A stretch of 64,000 bases of DNA from Alphaproteobacteria bacterium (lineage in GTDB: Bacteria > Myxococcota_A > UBA796 > CAJQPC01), in contig JACKEV010000010.1 in assembly GCA_020632795.1 (NCBI GenBank), positions 682,001-746,000 of the forward strand. Reading direction: 5' to 3'. Below the pieces are notes generated by a model. That model had not been told where the DNA came from, made no database searches, and saw only the letters and a list, made by a program, of their open reading frames with translations. Of this stretch, positions 26,102-35,205 are shown piece by piece. The translations under genes and the position numbers were made by a program. Position 1 is the first letter of the stretch; the number at the start of each line of letters is the position of its first letter.

Positions 26102-26707
26102 GTGCTCCGCTTCGCGCTGCTGGCCGCCCTCGCGCTGCCCGCCCTCGCCACACCCAAGGGCTTCGAGCACCTCAAGGATGCCGACGGCTGCGCCTTCTTC
26201 ATCGGCCCCAAGAAGGCCAGCGGCTACGAGGTGATGCGGGCCGAGTGCACCTGGCCCGACGTCACCGTGGAGGCCCTCGACCGCCACCTCTCGGCCCACG
26301 ACACCCACGACCTCATCTTCGAGACCATCGCCGCCTCGGACATCATCGGCCAGGAGGGCGAGGCGGTCCGGGTCTTCCAGGTCCACCAGGCCGCCGGCAT
26401 CTCCGACCGGGAGGCCACCCTGCTCTACACCCGCCAGGTGGCCGCCGACGGCACCATCACCCACGCCTGGCAGATGACCGCCCAGCAGCCCCCGCCCCAG
26501 GACGGCCGGGTCACCGCCGTGGTCGACACCGGCAAGTGGGAGCTGCGCCCGGCCCCCAGCGGAGGCGCCACCGTGGTCCACGAGCTGCTCTACGAGCCGG
26601 GGGGCTCGGTGCCCGCCTTCGTGGTGCGTTGGTTCCAGAGCGGGGGCTTCCCGGACATCGCGGCGAGCCTGCGCACCTACACCCTGAAGCACCCTCAGTT
26701 GGAGTAG
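26102..26707 (+). CDS. Exported START-like (SRPBCC) domain protein
   Basis: 201 aa from GTG 26102; GGAGG lies 6 nt upstream. A signal peptide of about 16 residues (A-L-A-L-P-A-L-A) is followed by a single domain whose pattern resembles START-type lipid-binding proteins of the SRPBCC superfamily: a W-P-D-V helix region, long antiparallel strands, and a C-terminal helix in V-R-W-F-Q-S-G-G-F-P-D. Such exported START proteins may bind lipids in the periplasm. The assignment rests on pattern and is moderate. The last 13 bp overlap the convergent PEGA-like gene. Confidence 0.65.
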   Translation: MLRFALLAALALPALATPKGFEHLKDADGCAFFIGPKKASGYEVMRAECTWPDVTVEALDRHLSAHDTHDLIFETIAASDIIGQEGEAVRVFQVHQAAGISDREATLLYTRQVAADGTITHAWQMTAQQPPPQDGRVTAVVDTGKWELRPAPSGGATVVHELLYEPGGSVPAFVVRWFQSGGFPDIAASLRTYTLKHPQLE

Positions 26708-27453
26708 GCGGACGCGGGCGCGACCCCCACCGCCAGCGCGACCCCCACCCCGCCCGCCAGCATCGCCACGGCCGCGACCCGCGTCCACCGGCGTGCGGTG
26801 GCGGCCTCCACAGGGACCGGCGTCAGGGTCACCTGGAGGGCGGTGTCGCGGTCGGGGAAGACCAGCGCCGTGGTGACCGCTGGCAGGTGGCCTGGGGCGG
26901 TGATCCGGAGCTGGTGCTTGCCGGCCGGGAGGGGCTCCAGGGCGACCACCGCCTCCCCGTCCAGCTCCAGCTCCGCGGCCTCCGGGGGGCCCTCCACCGT
27001 GAGCGTGCCGGGGTCGAGGAACATGTGCTCCACGATGGTCAGGGGCGCCCCACCCCCGCGCGGGACCAGCCCGGCGAAGCGCAGGGGGTCGATGTCTGCG
27101 GTCGCCAGCCGGAGGTGGGCCCGGACGTCCTCGCCGGCCGCGGTGAGGTGCATCGACACCAGCACGTCCGCGCCGGATCGGCGCGCATGATCCTGCCAGC
27201 AGGCCACGTCGTCTCCGCAGGCCCGGCGCGGGTCCTCGCCGCGCAGCCGCTCGTCCACGAGGCTGGGGGCGAGGAAGCGGTAGCGCCCCGATCCCTCCAG
27301 GATCTCGATGAGATCGCCCTCACAGCGGGACACCACCCCGGCGGGCACCGCGGGCTCGGCGTCCACCACCAGGGCCACCCGTGCGACGGGCTGGGCGCCG
27401 AGGGCGTCGAGGGGCGCGAGCGCGGCGAGGAGGGGCAGCAGGCGTCGACGCAT
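26695..27453 (-). CDS. Exported PEGA-like domain protein with C-terminal membrane segment
   Basis: 252 aa from ATG 27453, which begins a signal peptide (R-R-R-L-L-P-L-L-A-A-L). No strong ribosome site is seen. A first domain of about 130 residues with one Cys pair is followed by a PEGA-like strand module (L-E-L-D-G-E-A-V-V, P-A-G-K-H-Q-L-R-I-T-A-P-G-H). The end is a hydrophobic helix (V-A-A-V-A-M-L-A-G-G-V-G-V-A-L-A-V-G-V-A). This layout, soluble sensor plus PEGA plus C-terminal anchor, is frequent in Myxococcota. Function unknown. It overlaps the START-like gene tail to tail. Confidence 0.7.
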   Translation of the reverse strand: MRRRLLPLLAALAPLDALGAQPVARVALVVDAEPAVPAGVVSRCEGDLIEILEGSGRYRFLAPSLVDERLRGEDPRRACGDDVACWQDHARRSGADVLVSMHLTAAGEDVRAHLRLATADIDPLRFAGLVPRGGGAPLTIVEHMFLDPGTLTVEGPPEAAELELDGEAVVALEPLPAGKHQLRITAPGHLPAVTTALVFPDRDTALQVTLTPVPVEAATARRWTRVAAVAMLAGGVGVALAVGVAPASAYSN

Positions 27454-27525
27454 TCCGGATCGGGATAGAGGAGAAAGCAACCTCTCATATGGCGTCGGGA
27501 CGGCGCCCGGCAACAGGAGCGCGGG

Positions 27526-28770
27526 GTGGAAGTACCTGGCATCGTCATGACCCTGGCCCGTCGGGTCGCGGACGCCGGGGGGCGGGCCTACGTGGTCGGC
27601 GGCTGGGTCCGGGACCACCACCTCGGGCTGGAGAGCAAGGACGCCGACGTCGAGGTCCACGGCCTGCCGGAGGAGGACCTGGAGCGCCTGCTGCGCCGCC
27701 TGGGCCGGGTCAACGCGGTCGGGCGCAGCTTCGGGGTCTACAAGCTGCGCCACAAGGGCCTGGAGCTGGACGTGTCCCTCCCGCGGCGGGACTCCAAGGT
27801 GGGCCCCGGCCACAAGGGCATCGCCGTGGAGGGCGACCCCTTCATGGGCATCGAGGAGGCCAGCCGGCGGCGGGACCTCACCCTCAACGCCATGCTGCAC
27901 GACCCCCTCACTGGCGAGACCCTCGACCCCCACGGCGGCCTGCGGGACCTCACCGCCGGGGTGCTGCGGGAGGTCGATCCCCAGACCTTCCAGGAGGATC
28001 CGCTGCGGGCCCTGCGCGCCGTGCAGTTCGCGGCCCGGTTCGGATTCCGGCTGGCCCCCAGCCTGGAGGCCCTCTGCCGCGACGCCCAGCTCGACGAGCT
28101 GCCCGCCGAGCGAATCCGGGGCGAGCTGGAGAAGCTGCTGCTCAAGGCCGCGCAGCCCGGATCAGGGGTGCTGCTGCTGCGCAGCCTGGGGCTGGCGGAC
28201 AAGGTGGTGCCCGAGCTGGCCCCCACCCTGGACGCGGACATGGCCGCCGCCGTCGATCGTGGCGCCGTCCAGCGGGACACCTTCGCGGACGCCCCGCCCC
28301 GCCTGGCCCTGATGCTGGGGGTCCTGCTGCACCGCCTCCCGCCCGGCGACGCCGAGCTCACCCTCGACCGGCTCGACGTGCACACCTGGCAGCGCTGGCC
28401 GGTGCGCAAGCACACCCTGCTCGCCCTGGAGACGCTGCGGGCCACCGAGCGCTGGGACGACACCACCCTGCGGGCCCTCGCCGACACGGTGACCCTGCGG
28501 TTCGTCCTGCGGTTGCGGCACGCCCTGACGCCCGCGGCTGGCGCGCTGCAGGACCTCGCCCGCGCCGAGGCGCTGGGGGTCGCGGACGCGCCGCTGCCCC
28601 GGGTGCTGACCGGCGGCGATCTGTTCGGGATGGGGGTCGAGCCGGGCCCACAGATGGGCGCTCTGCTCGCCGAGGTCAGGAAGGCGCAGCACGCCGGCGG
28701 TGTCACGGATCAGGCGGCGGCGATGGCGCTGGTTCGTCGTCACCTCCGCAGCGACGCGGAATCCTCATAG
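27526..28770 (+). CDS. CCA-adding/poly(A) polymerase family nucleotidyltransferase
   Basis: 414 aa from GTG 27526, with AGGAG about 6 nt upstream; ATG 27547 is the alternative. The head domain has V-V-G-G-W-V-R-D and the metal pair D-A-D-V-E-V, both essential in class II tRNA nucleotidyltransferases. R-R-D-L-T-L-N-A-M (the RRD motif) and E-D-P-L-R-A-L-R-A-V-Q-F-A-A-R-F (the neck with the nucleotide-template region) follow. The length matches CCA-adding enzymes. It would add CCA to tRNA 3' ends or A tails to RNA; the specificity within the family cannot be settled. The helical C-terminal part lacks an HD motif I can see. Confidence 0.87.
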   Translation: MEVPGIVMTLARRVADAGGRAYVVGGWVRDHHLGLESKDADVEVHGLPEEDLERLLRRLGRVNAVGRSFGVYKLRHKGLELDVSLPRRDSKVGPGHKGIAVEGDPFMGIEEASRRRDLTLNAMLHDPLTGETLDPHGGLRDLTAGVLREVDPQTFQEDPLRALRAVQFAARFGFRLAPSLEALCRDAQLDELPAERIRGELEKLLLKAAQPGSGVLLLRSLGLADKVVPELAPTLDADMAAAVDRGAVQRDTFADAPPRLALMLGVLLHRLPPGDAELTLDRLDVHTWQRWPVRKHTLLALETLRATERWDDTTLRALADTVTLRFVLRLRHALTPAAGALQDLARAEALGVADAPLPRVLTGGDLFGMGVEPGPQMGALLAEVRKAQHAGGVTDQAAAMALVRRHLRSDAESS

Positions 28771-28826
28771 GTATATTGACGTCTTCCCGACAAGCATCTC
28801 GCCCCCGCGCCACCCTCCGAGGCTGT

Positions 28827-30332
28827 ATGCGCCGCATCCGACTCCTCGCGCCGGCTGTGCTGGCCCTACTCGCCCTCCCTGTCGCCGCGCCCCACGCCCA
28901 GGACGCACCCCCCGCCCCCGCAGCCCCCGCCCCCGAGGCCCCCACCAGCGCCGGGGTCGAGCTCCTCACCGACCTGCGGGCGGAGTACATCCTGGGTGAG
29001 GCCATGCTGGTGCGGTTCACCATCGACAACACCACCAGCGAGCCCCGCAGCTTCGCGGACCTCTCCAGCCGCCCCTGGCTGGTCCGGTTCGAGCTGACCT
29101 ACCCCAACGGCAAGACCCAGGCCTGGTACACCTCCCCGCCCGAGGTGGACCCGAACACCCGCTGGTCGCTCGTGCCCCGCGGGCAGCGCCGGGTCCTGCT
29201 GGAGATCCCCTCCAGCGAGCGCCTGGCGGCGGGGGACTACAGCCTCGTCATCAAGATCCAGGACGACACCCGGGAGATCGTCCTGCCCGCCCACAGCCTG
29301 CGGATCGCGCCGGCCAACCCGGTAGGCGGCGAGATCGTCTCGGAGATCGGCGGTGTGGAGCGCAGCGGCCACCAGGTGGTGTGGCTGCACAAGGCCAAGG
29401 AGGGCTACGACCTCTACCTCCACCACGCCGACGGCAAGGACCCCCGCCGCCAGCTCGGGGATTACCAGCTGCTGCACCTCGACACCCGGGTGGATCCGGT
29501 GCTCGCGCAGGCCCGGCCCCAGGATCGCTGGGACCGGCACATCTATTGGGCCACCGACAGCCAGTCCGTGGCCTACGTGCGGCTCCAGGGCCAGGGGCAG
29601 GGGCTCGCCCAGGACAAGCCGCGGGTGTTCCGCGCCCCCTACCCCACCGTCGAGCTGATCGGGCGGGGCAGCACCGACGCCAACGGCGGCCTGCATGTCC
29701 CGATGTGGGTGCCCGCCCCCAAGGGCGCGGCCGGGGAGCTGCGGGTGGCCTCGGTGCGGGAGCGGGTGGGCCCCCGGTTCCGGCAGGTCGTGCGCATGGA
29801 CCATCGGCCGGACTGGGTCGAGACCGTGGTGGACGGCAGCGGGAACCTCCGCATGCTGGTGGCCCACGACGGCAACGTCGACCTGTACAGCCTGGACTCG
29901 GTCACCGAGCTGCCAGCGGTCGGCAAGCGCCTGCTCAAGGCCGAGGAGGGGGCGACCCCCTGGATCGGCACCTTCGGCTACCTGCCCGCCAAGGGCGAGA
30001 GCTCCGGCGGCCTGGCCGCGCTGATCCTGTCCCGGACCGGGGACACGGTCGAGGGGCGCTGGCTGAGCCTGGAGGGCATGGAGCTGCACCGCTTCCCCGG
30101 GCAGCTCGTCAGCCCGGGCATGCGGCCGATCGACCTGCTGCCCCGGGGCTATGACGGCTTCGGGCTGCTGGTGGGCGGCGAAGGCGGGGTCCTCTACCTG
30201 GAGCCCGGGGAGCAGCCGATGGGCCTGGGTCAGCAGGCGGACGCCGCCCTGGTGGCCAGCAAGGACGGCACCCGCATGTTGCGGCGCCTCGTGAGCGGCG
30301 GCCCCGTGGAGCACAAGGTCCTGAGGCCCTGA
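28827..30332 (+). CDS. Large exported protein of unknown function
   Basis: 501 aa. The ATG is at 28827. A signal peptide of about 26 residues (L-A-L-L-A-L-P-V-A-A-P-H-A-Q) is followed by a Pro/Ala-rich linker. Next is a beta-sandwich (residues 45-160) reminiscent of an intracellular-proteinase-inhibitor-like or Ig-like fold (G-E-A-M-L-V-R-F-T-I-D-N). The rest, about 330 residues, shows repeated W/Y-rich strands like a beta-propeller. It follows the nucleotidyltransferase by 56 bp but is likely separate. A perfect 8-bp hairpin (30340-30360) just after the stop separates it from the convergent lipoprotein gene. No family recognised. Confidence 0.72.
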   Translation: MRRIRLLAPAVLALLALPVAAPHAQDAPPAPAAPAPEAPTSAGVELLTDLRAEYILGEAMLVRFTIDNTTSEPRSFADLSSRPWLVRFELTYPNGKTQAWYTSPPEVDPNTRWSLVPRGQRRVLLEIPSSERLAAGDYSLVIKIQDDTREIVLPAHSLRIAPANPVGGEIVSEIGGVERSGHQVVWLHKAKEGYDLYLHHADGKDPRRQLGDYQLLHLDTRVDPVLAQARPQDRWDRHIYWATDSQSVAYVRLQGQGQGLAQDKPRVFRAPYPTVELIGRGSTDANGGLHVPMWVPAPKGAAGELRVASVRERVGPRFRQVVRMDHRPDWVETVVDGSGNLRMLVAHDGNVDLYSLDSVTELPAVGKRLLKAEEGATPWIGTFGYLPAKGESSGGLAALILSRTGDTVEGRWLSLEGMELHRFPGQLVSPGMRPIDLLPRGYDGFGLLVGGEGGVLYLEPGEQPMGLGQQADAALVASKDGTRMLRRLVSGGPVEHKVLRP

Positions 30333-30339
30333 AGCAGGA

Positions 30340-30360
30340 CGGGGCCCCGAGAGGGCCCCG
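30340..30360. terminator. G+C-rich hairpin between convergent genes
   Basis: CGGGGCCC (30340-30347) pairs perfectly with GGGCCCCG (30353-30360) over a 5-nt loop. It lies 8 bp past the stop of 28827-30332 and 20 bp past that of the convergent gene 30380-31225. It lacks a T-run on both strands, so its termination strength is uncertain. The position suits a bidirectional terminator. Confidence 0.5.
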
Positions 30361-30379
30361 CTCGCGTCCGCCGACGCCT

Positions 30380-31225
30380 TCAGCCGCAGAGGCCGGGGTT
30401 GTCGGCGCAGAACTCATGCTGGGTGCCGGCGCAGTAGGCCGCCTCCAGCGCCTGGAAGCCGTCCAGCGGCTGGCCGTCTTCGTCCCGGGCCTCGCCGGGG
30501 AACACGCACTCGGGGTTGCTCACGCCGCCCGGGTTGAGCACGCCGCTGGTGTTGCAGGGGCCGTCGACCACACCCACCGCGTAGGACAGCAGGTAGTCGT
30601 CCTTGGGCATCGACCACGTGCGCAGCACGATGGTGTACTCGCGGTCGGGGTGCAGGCTGGTGTCGATGGTGCAGTACTCGGCGGTGGCCCGGCCAGCGTG
30701 GGCGCCGGTCTGACTCTGCCGCCCCACCATCGTGCACTCGTTGAACTCGATGGTGATGATGTTGCCGAGGGAGTCCTCGTAGGGCTGCTCGAAGGTGCCG
30801 ATCTCGATGCCCGGCGAGCCGGTGTAGTAGGCCGAGAGGCCCACCTCGAGGTCGAGGTCGCCGTCGTCCAGGTAGTTGTCGGCGTAGGAGTACTCCGCCG
30901 TCGGCTCCTGGGCGGAGACAGACTGGTTCCAGAAGACCGCCTCGGGGTCCACGAAGACGCAGACCTCGCCGCCGGTGCCCTGGAAGGTGGCCGTGGCGCC
31001 ACCCCACAGGCCGGGCTCAGCCGGGCCGAGGGTGTGGTAGATGGCCTGGTCGAGGCGCTGGGTCTCTTCGGTCCAGTCCTCGAAGGTGATGATGCCGAGG
31101 TCGTCGCCTTCGTTCAGCACCACGATGCCCGGGAAGTCATCGCGCGGCGTAGGCACGAAGTCCCGACCCTCGTAGTCACATCCCAGGGCGCTGACGGCGA
31201 TGGCGGAGATGAGGAGCGTGCGCAT
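30380..31225 (-). CDS. Predicted lipoprotein of the TonB-receptor operon
   Basis: 281 aa. The signal ends S-A-L-G-C (Cys16). The mature part is acidic with scattered Cys pairs and Asp/Tyr-rich loops, typical of surface lipoproteins with Ca or carbohydrate contacts, but no family is recognised. It starts 3 bp after the stop of 31229-32116, so it is the third gene of the operon that begins with the TonB-dependent receptor. Context suggests a substrate-capture or assembly partner of the receptor (inference). The C-terminus has N-P-G-L-C-G. Confidence 0.72.
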   Translation of the reverse strand: MRTLLISAIAVSALGCDYEGRDFVPTPRDDFPGIVVLNEGDDLGIITFEDWTEETQRLDQAIYHTLGPAEPGLWGGATATFQGTGGEVCVFVDPEAVFWNQSVSAQEPTAEYSYADNYLDDGDLDLEVGLSAYYTGSPGIEIGTFEQPYEDSLGNIITIEFNECTMVGRQSQTGAHAGRATAEYCTIDTSLHPDREYTIVLRTWSMPKDDYLLSYAVGVVDGPCNTSGVLNPGGVSNPECVFPGEARDEDGQPLDGFQALEAAYCAGTQHEFCADNPGLCG

Positions 31226-31228
31226 GTT

Positions 31229-32116
31229 CTACTCCACGACGGCGTGGCTGAAGACGAGGCGAGGTTCGACGCCCTCGGCGCGGAAGGCGTCCGCGTCCTC
31301 GGCGGTGGCCTCATAGGGCTCTTCGACGACGAAGTCGCCTTCATGAATGTACAGGCTGGGGTAGTTGAGCAGGTTGGTGTAGCTCGCCCCGTACTCGAAG
31401 TCGTTCGTGTACTCCTGGTTGCGCTGCCCGCGCTCTTCGTCGCAGGTCGAGAAGATGAACTTCTCGTTGGGCGCGTCCATCCAGCCCCAGATCTTCATGT
31501 TCGGGTAGTAGGTGACCTGCCACATGTCGAAGCCGGCCTCGAAGTCCCCGTCGCTGTTCTCTTCGAAGTCGAGATCCTCGCCGGCGAGCCAGATCATCTC
31601 GTAGTCGGCGGTGTACTCGAAGAGGTTGTAGCAGTAGGCCCGGTAGTAGTCCTCGGACTCCACCTCGGCCCCGAACTCGTCGACGATCGGGGTGCCCACG
31701 GAGTCACGGTGGAACTCAAGCAGGCTGTTGTAGTCCGAGTACCGGCCGGTCACGACCTTGCAGCGGGTGCTCTCGAAGCAGGCGAAGTCGAAGTGCCCGA
31801 CCGAGCCGCCGCCGTAGGGGTAGGTGTTCCCCGGCAGATCGGTGTCGATGATCGGGCCCATCTCGGGGTGGGGGTAGGAGAACAGGTCGTCCTTGATGTC
31901 CGGGTACGCGCCCAGGTAGACGGGGCCGATGAACCGAGCGTCGGTGACCTCCTCCAGGGCGCCGGTGGCGGGGTTCTCGATGGTGCGAGTCGCGGCCGCG
32001 CGGGGGATGACCACCGTGCCCGAGATGTCGACCTGGGGCAGGTGCTCGTTCAGCCCGCAGCCGCTGGCCAGCACGAGCGCGAGGACACAAGGGGTGGTGG
32101 AGCGGAGGCTCAACAT
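31229..32116 (-). CDS. Predicted lipoprotein downstream of TonB-dependent receptor
   Basis: 295 aa from ATG 32116, with GGAG about 10 nt upstream. The lipobox L-A-S-G-C has Cys20. The mature protein begins with a beta region (V-D-I-S-G-T-V-V-I-P) that resembles the start of carboxypeptidase-like regulatory or Ig-like modules. It then has many Tyr, Asp and Glu residues and three or four Cys. No enzyme motif found. It begins 13 bp after the receptor gene and ends 3 bp before the next lipoprotein gene, clearly one operon. Probably an outer-membrane partner of the receptor. Confidence 0.74.
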   Translation of the reverse strand: MLSLRSTTPCVLALVLASGCGLNEHLPQVDISGTVVIPRAAATRTIENPATGALEEVTDARFIGPVYLGAYPDIKDDLFSYPHPEMGPIIDTDLPGNTYPYGGGSVGHFDFACFESTRCKVVTGRYSDYNSLLEFHRDSVGTPIVDEFGAEVESEDYYRAYCYNLFEYTADYEMIWLAGEDLDFEENSDGDFEAGFDMWQVTYYPNMKIWGWMDAPNEKFIFSTCDEERGQRNQEYTNDFEYGASYTNLLNYPSLYIHEGDFVVEEPYEATAEDADAFRAEGVEPRLVFSHAVVE

Positions 32117-32129
32117 GGTCGCGATGCTC

Positions 32130-34877
32130 CTAGAAGTCGTAGGCGACGCCGAGGGTCGCCTGTACGGGGCGCTGGCGCCGCGTGATGACCCACCGGTTCT
32201 GGCTGTAGATGTAGCCGCCGTTGACCGTGGTGCCCTGCTGGGCGTTGATGGCGTTCTCCAGGATGGCGACCACCCGGAACTGTCCCTTCGGCACCTTGAT
32301 GGCCTGGGAGACCTGCACGTCGAAGTAGTACTGAGGCTGGGTACGGGCGTAGGAGCCCAGCTCCTGGCGGAGCAGCTCGCTGGCGCCGTAGCCGGCGCTG
32401 TAGTAGTAGCGGCTGATCGGGTAGCCCGAGTAGAAGTTGAACGCCGCGCCGAGGCGGGTCGTCCACGGGTCGTTCGGCACATCCCACCACGCCCAGGCGA
32501 CAACGGAGTGGCGCACGTCCGAGCCGATGTTGCCGTAGGCGAACTTGGCCTGCGGCGGCACGGCCAGCCCTGCGTTGGAGGCGGTCAGGATGGTGCCGCG
32601 GGACCGGGTGTACCGGTAGTTGGCCGAGGCCGCCCAGCGGTTGGCCTCGATCTTGCGGAGGTAGACGTCGGTGGCGTAGTAGTCGCGCCGGGAGACCGTC
32701 GGGGTCCGCAGACGGAACAGGGACTCGACCTGGCCGTTGCTGGTGCCGATGAACTGGTAGCCGCTCTCGTCCCAGATGACGTTGGTCTCGTCGAAGACGT
32801 AGACGTTCCGGGTGAACTTGCCGGTGAAGGAGGACCCGAACACCACGTCCTGGATGATCTGACGCTCGGCGTTGATGCTGAACTCGTCGGAGTGGGGCGC
32901 GGTGGTGTAGTCGTGGACGGTGTTGGTGTTCTCGGGCGGGTTGATGGAGTAGTTGTCCGCCGAGGTGTTGGTGTAGTCCCCGAAGTACTCGCCCAGGTAC
33001 AGCTTGGCGCCGAAGCCGGGGCTGCTGTTGAGGTCGGAGGCCACGCCCAGGTTGCTGATGCCGTTGAAGCGGCCATAGCCACCAGCGATCTTGGTCTTCT
33101 CGTCACCGAAGGGGTCCCAGATGACGAAGAAGCGCGGGCCGATGACGTTGATGTCGACCACCGCCTCGGCCAGGTTGGAGCGCATGATGGAGCGGTCCCA
33201 GCGCAGGCCGTAGCGGAAGGTCAGGTTGTCGATGGGCTTGTAGACGTCCTGGGCGAAGGCACCGTAGTGCTCACCGGACATCAGGATGTCGTAGGCGCCG
33301 CTGTACTCGACCCAGTACCAGTTCTCGTAGGTCTCGGGGTCGTAGGTGATGGTGTTCAGGTCGACGTAGTACAGGTCGCCGGTGATGCCCTGGATCTGGT
33401 CCATTCGCAGGATGTCTGCCTCGGCGCCGACCTTGAAGTCGTGGCTGCCGCGCAGGACGGGGATCTCCCGCTGGAGGAACGACGCCTTGGACTCGACGCG
33501 GTAGCGTTGCCGGTCGTCGAAGTAGTAGCGGACGTAGTTCTGGGAGTTGAAGGCGTTGTAGGCGCCCGTACGACCCGGGGTGTCGAAGTCGATGTCGTTC
33601 TCGGGCTCCTCGGCCTCGCAGGGGTGGTAGCCCAGGCGCTGGTTGTGGGTGCAGGGCACCCCGTAGTTCTCGATGAAGCTCTGCTGGTAGGTGGCCTTGG
33701 ACTCGACGATGATGTCGGGGGTCGGGAACCAGTCCCACTGGAGGGAGCCCAGCCAGCCGCCCTGGGCCTGACGATCCTGGGCCTCGGGGCGGGTGAAGCG
33801 ATCGCCCTGCTCCTGGTTGTCGATCGTCGTGGGATCGGTCTGGAACAGGGTGGTGATGCGGTTGGCCGCGTTGGGCTGGGTCGTGATCTTGGCCAGCAGG
33901 TAGTGGCCCTCATAGTCGCGGGGGAGGTCGATGCCGACGTTCGCGATGAGGGAGCGCTCCATCGAGTAGGAGACGACGAACCAGGCCTTGTCGCGGACGA
34001 TGGGGCCGCTGATCTTGGCGTTGATCTGGAGGGTCTGGAACTGGGAGTCGAAGCCGGTGGGGGCCAACTCGGCGCCGTCCGCCGCGTAGCGGGCGTCGAT
34101 CTTAGGGGCCCAGTTGGCGTTCTCGTAGTAGACGCTGGTGTCGAACTCGAGGGTGTTGCCGCCGGTGTCGGTGACGATGTTGATGAGGCCGCCCAGGTTG
34201 CTGGGGTACTCCGCGTCGAAGGCGCCGGTGATGACCTCGATCTGCTCGATGGCGTCGAAGTTGAAGTTCATCGAGAACGTGCCGGTGACGGAGTCGGTGA
34301 TGTTGACGCCGTCCAGCATGTAGGTGTTCTCGTTGTAGGCCGCGCCGCCGATGCTGGGGTTGGAGCCCGGCAGGGCGCCCGGGGTCGAGGAGATCGCCGA
34401 CTGGTAGCTGCGCCCGGTGGGCACGCGCTCCAGGAACTCCTTCGTCATGACCGTGGACTGCGAGGCCTTCTCGGTGTCGATGGCCGGCCGCTCCTCCTCC
34501 ACGACGATCTCGCCCTGCGCGACCTGGACCTCCATCTCGATGGTCAGGATGACGTTGCGCCCGATCAGCACCTGGAGGTTGGGGTAGGACTTCCTGGCGA
34601 AGCCGCCCTTCTCGGCCGAGAGGCCGTAGAGGCCCGGGGGCAGGGTGTTGAACTGGAAGCGCCCGCGCTCATCGGTGGTCTGCTGCTGCGCGCCGCCGAT
34701 CAGGGCGGCCGACTCGATGGTGATGAGCACGCCGGGCACGGCGAGGCCGCCGTCGTCGATGGCGGTGCCCTTGATGGCGCCGGTGGTCTGCGCGTGGGCC
34801 GGCGCTGACTGCAGGAGCATCGCGACGGGAAGGAGGATGAAGAGGAGGATCCTCAGCTTCTTGACGATGGACGGCAT
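32130..34877 (-). CDS. TonB-dependent receptor, Oar-like, with N-terminal carboxypeptidase-like domain
   Basis: 915 aa from ATG 34877, with AAGGA 8 nt upstream. Signal peptide residues 1-29 end A-H-A-Q. Residues 30-120 are a carboxypeptidase regulatory-like beta domain (G-A-I-K-G-T-A-I-D-D, then G-R-F-Q-F-N-T-L-P-P-G-L-Y). The plug follows: V-P-T-G-R-S-Y, Y-M-L-D-G-V-N-I-T-D, and I-E-Q-I-E-V-I-T-G. The rest is a 22-strand-type beta-barrel ending in Phe (V-A-Y-D-F). This layout matches Oar proteins of Myxococcus and SusC-like receptors. It imports or exports a large substrate across the outer membrane with TonB energy. Two lipoproteins are encoded directly downstream. Confidence 0.9.
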   Translation of the reverse strand: MPSIVKKLRILLFILLPVAMLLQSAPAHAQTTGAIKGTAIDDGGLAVPGVLITIESAALIGGAQQQTTDERGRFQFNTLPPGLYGLSAEKGGFARKSYPNLQVLIGRNVILTIEMEVQVAQGEIVVEEERPAIDTEKASQSTVMTKEFLERVPTGRSYQSAISSTPGALPGSNPSIGGAAYNENTYMLDGVNITDSVTGTFSMNFNFDAIEQIEVITGAFDAEYPSNLGGLINIVTDTGGNTLEFDTSVYYENANWAPKIDARYAADGAELAPTGFDSQFQTLQINAKISGPIVRDKAWFVVSYSMERSLIANVGIDLPRDYEGHYLLAKITTQPNAANRITTLFQTDPTTIDNQEQGDRFTRPEAQDRQAQGGWLGSLQWDWFPTPDIIVESKATYQQSFIENYGVPCTHNQRLGYHPCEAEEPENDIDFDTPGRTGAYNAFNSQNYVRYYFDDRQRYRVESKASFLQREIPVLRGSHDFKVGAEADILRMDQIQGITGDLYYVDLNTITYDPETYENWYWVEYSGAYDILMSGEHYGAFAQDVYKPIDNLTFRYGLRWDRSIMRSNLAEAVVDINVIGPRFFVIWDPFGDEKTKIAGGYGRFNGISNLGVASDLNSSPGFGAKLYLGEYFGDYTNTSADNYSINPPENTNTVHDYTTAPHSDEFSINAERQIIQDVVFGSSFTGKFTRNVYVFDETNVIWDESGYQFIGTSNGQVESLFRLRTPTVSRRDYYATDVYLRKIEANRWAASANYRYTRSRGTILTASNAGLAVPPQAKFAYGNIGSDVRHSVVAWAWWDVPNDPWTTRLGAAFNFYSGYPISRYYYSAGYGASELLRQELGSYARTQPQYYFDVQVSQAIKVPKGQFRVVAILENAINAQQGTTVNGGYIYSQNRWVITRRQRPVQATLGVAYDF

Positions 34878-35205
34878 CGTGTCTTCCTTGCGGTGGAAGA
34901 AGCGGCTCTGAGTGAGGACAGAGCCGCCTGAGGGCTGGGCAGAATCGGGACAGGAATACGCGACAAGCGACGCCGCGTCAACCTTTGCCCCACGGGAATT
35001 GTGGGGTGGGGGCCGGAACACGGCGAGCCGCTGGTCAGGGAACCAGCAGCTTAGCAATCCATCAGTGCGGTGCGCACCCCGAGGCGTTCACATTTCTGAT
35101 CAATCGGATCACTGGATAGATTGCTTGACGTCCCCGCTTGAGTCTGAATATCTCTCCCTGTCGACCAGCCCTTGTCGACCTCCCCTTCAGCGAGGCCCCA
35201 CGAGA
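34878..35205. promoter_or_regulatory. Divergent promoter region, TonB receptor operon and 35206 gene
   Basis: 328 bp without a supported gene. For the receptor, minus-strand TTGACG (34981-34976), a 17-bp spacer and TATTCC (34958-34953) form a candidate promoter about 75 bp before the ATG. For the plus strand, TTGACG at 35125-35130 is followed after 17-18 nt by an A/T-rich segment near 35148, a weaker candidate. CCCCAC (34988-34993) and GTGGGG (35001-35006) form a 6-bp stem beside the receptor -35, possibly an operator. Confidence 0.4.
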
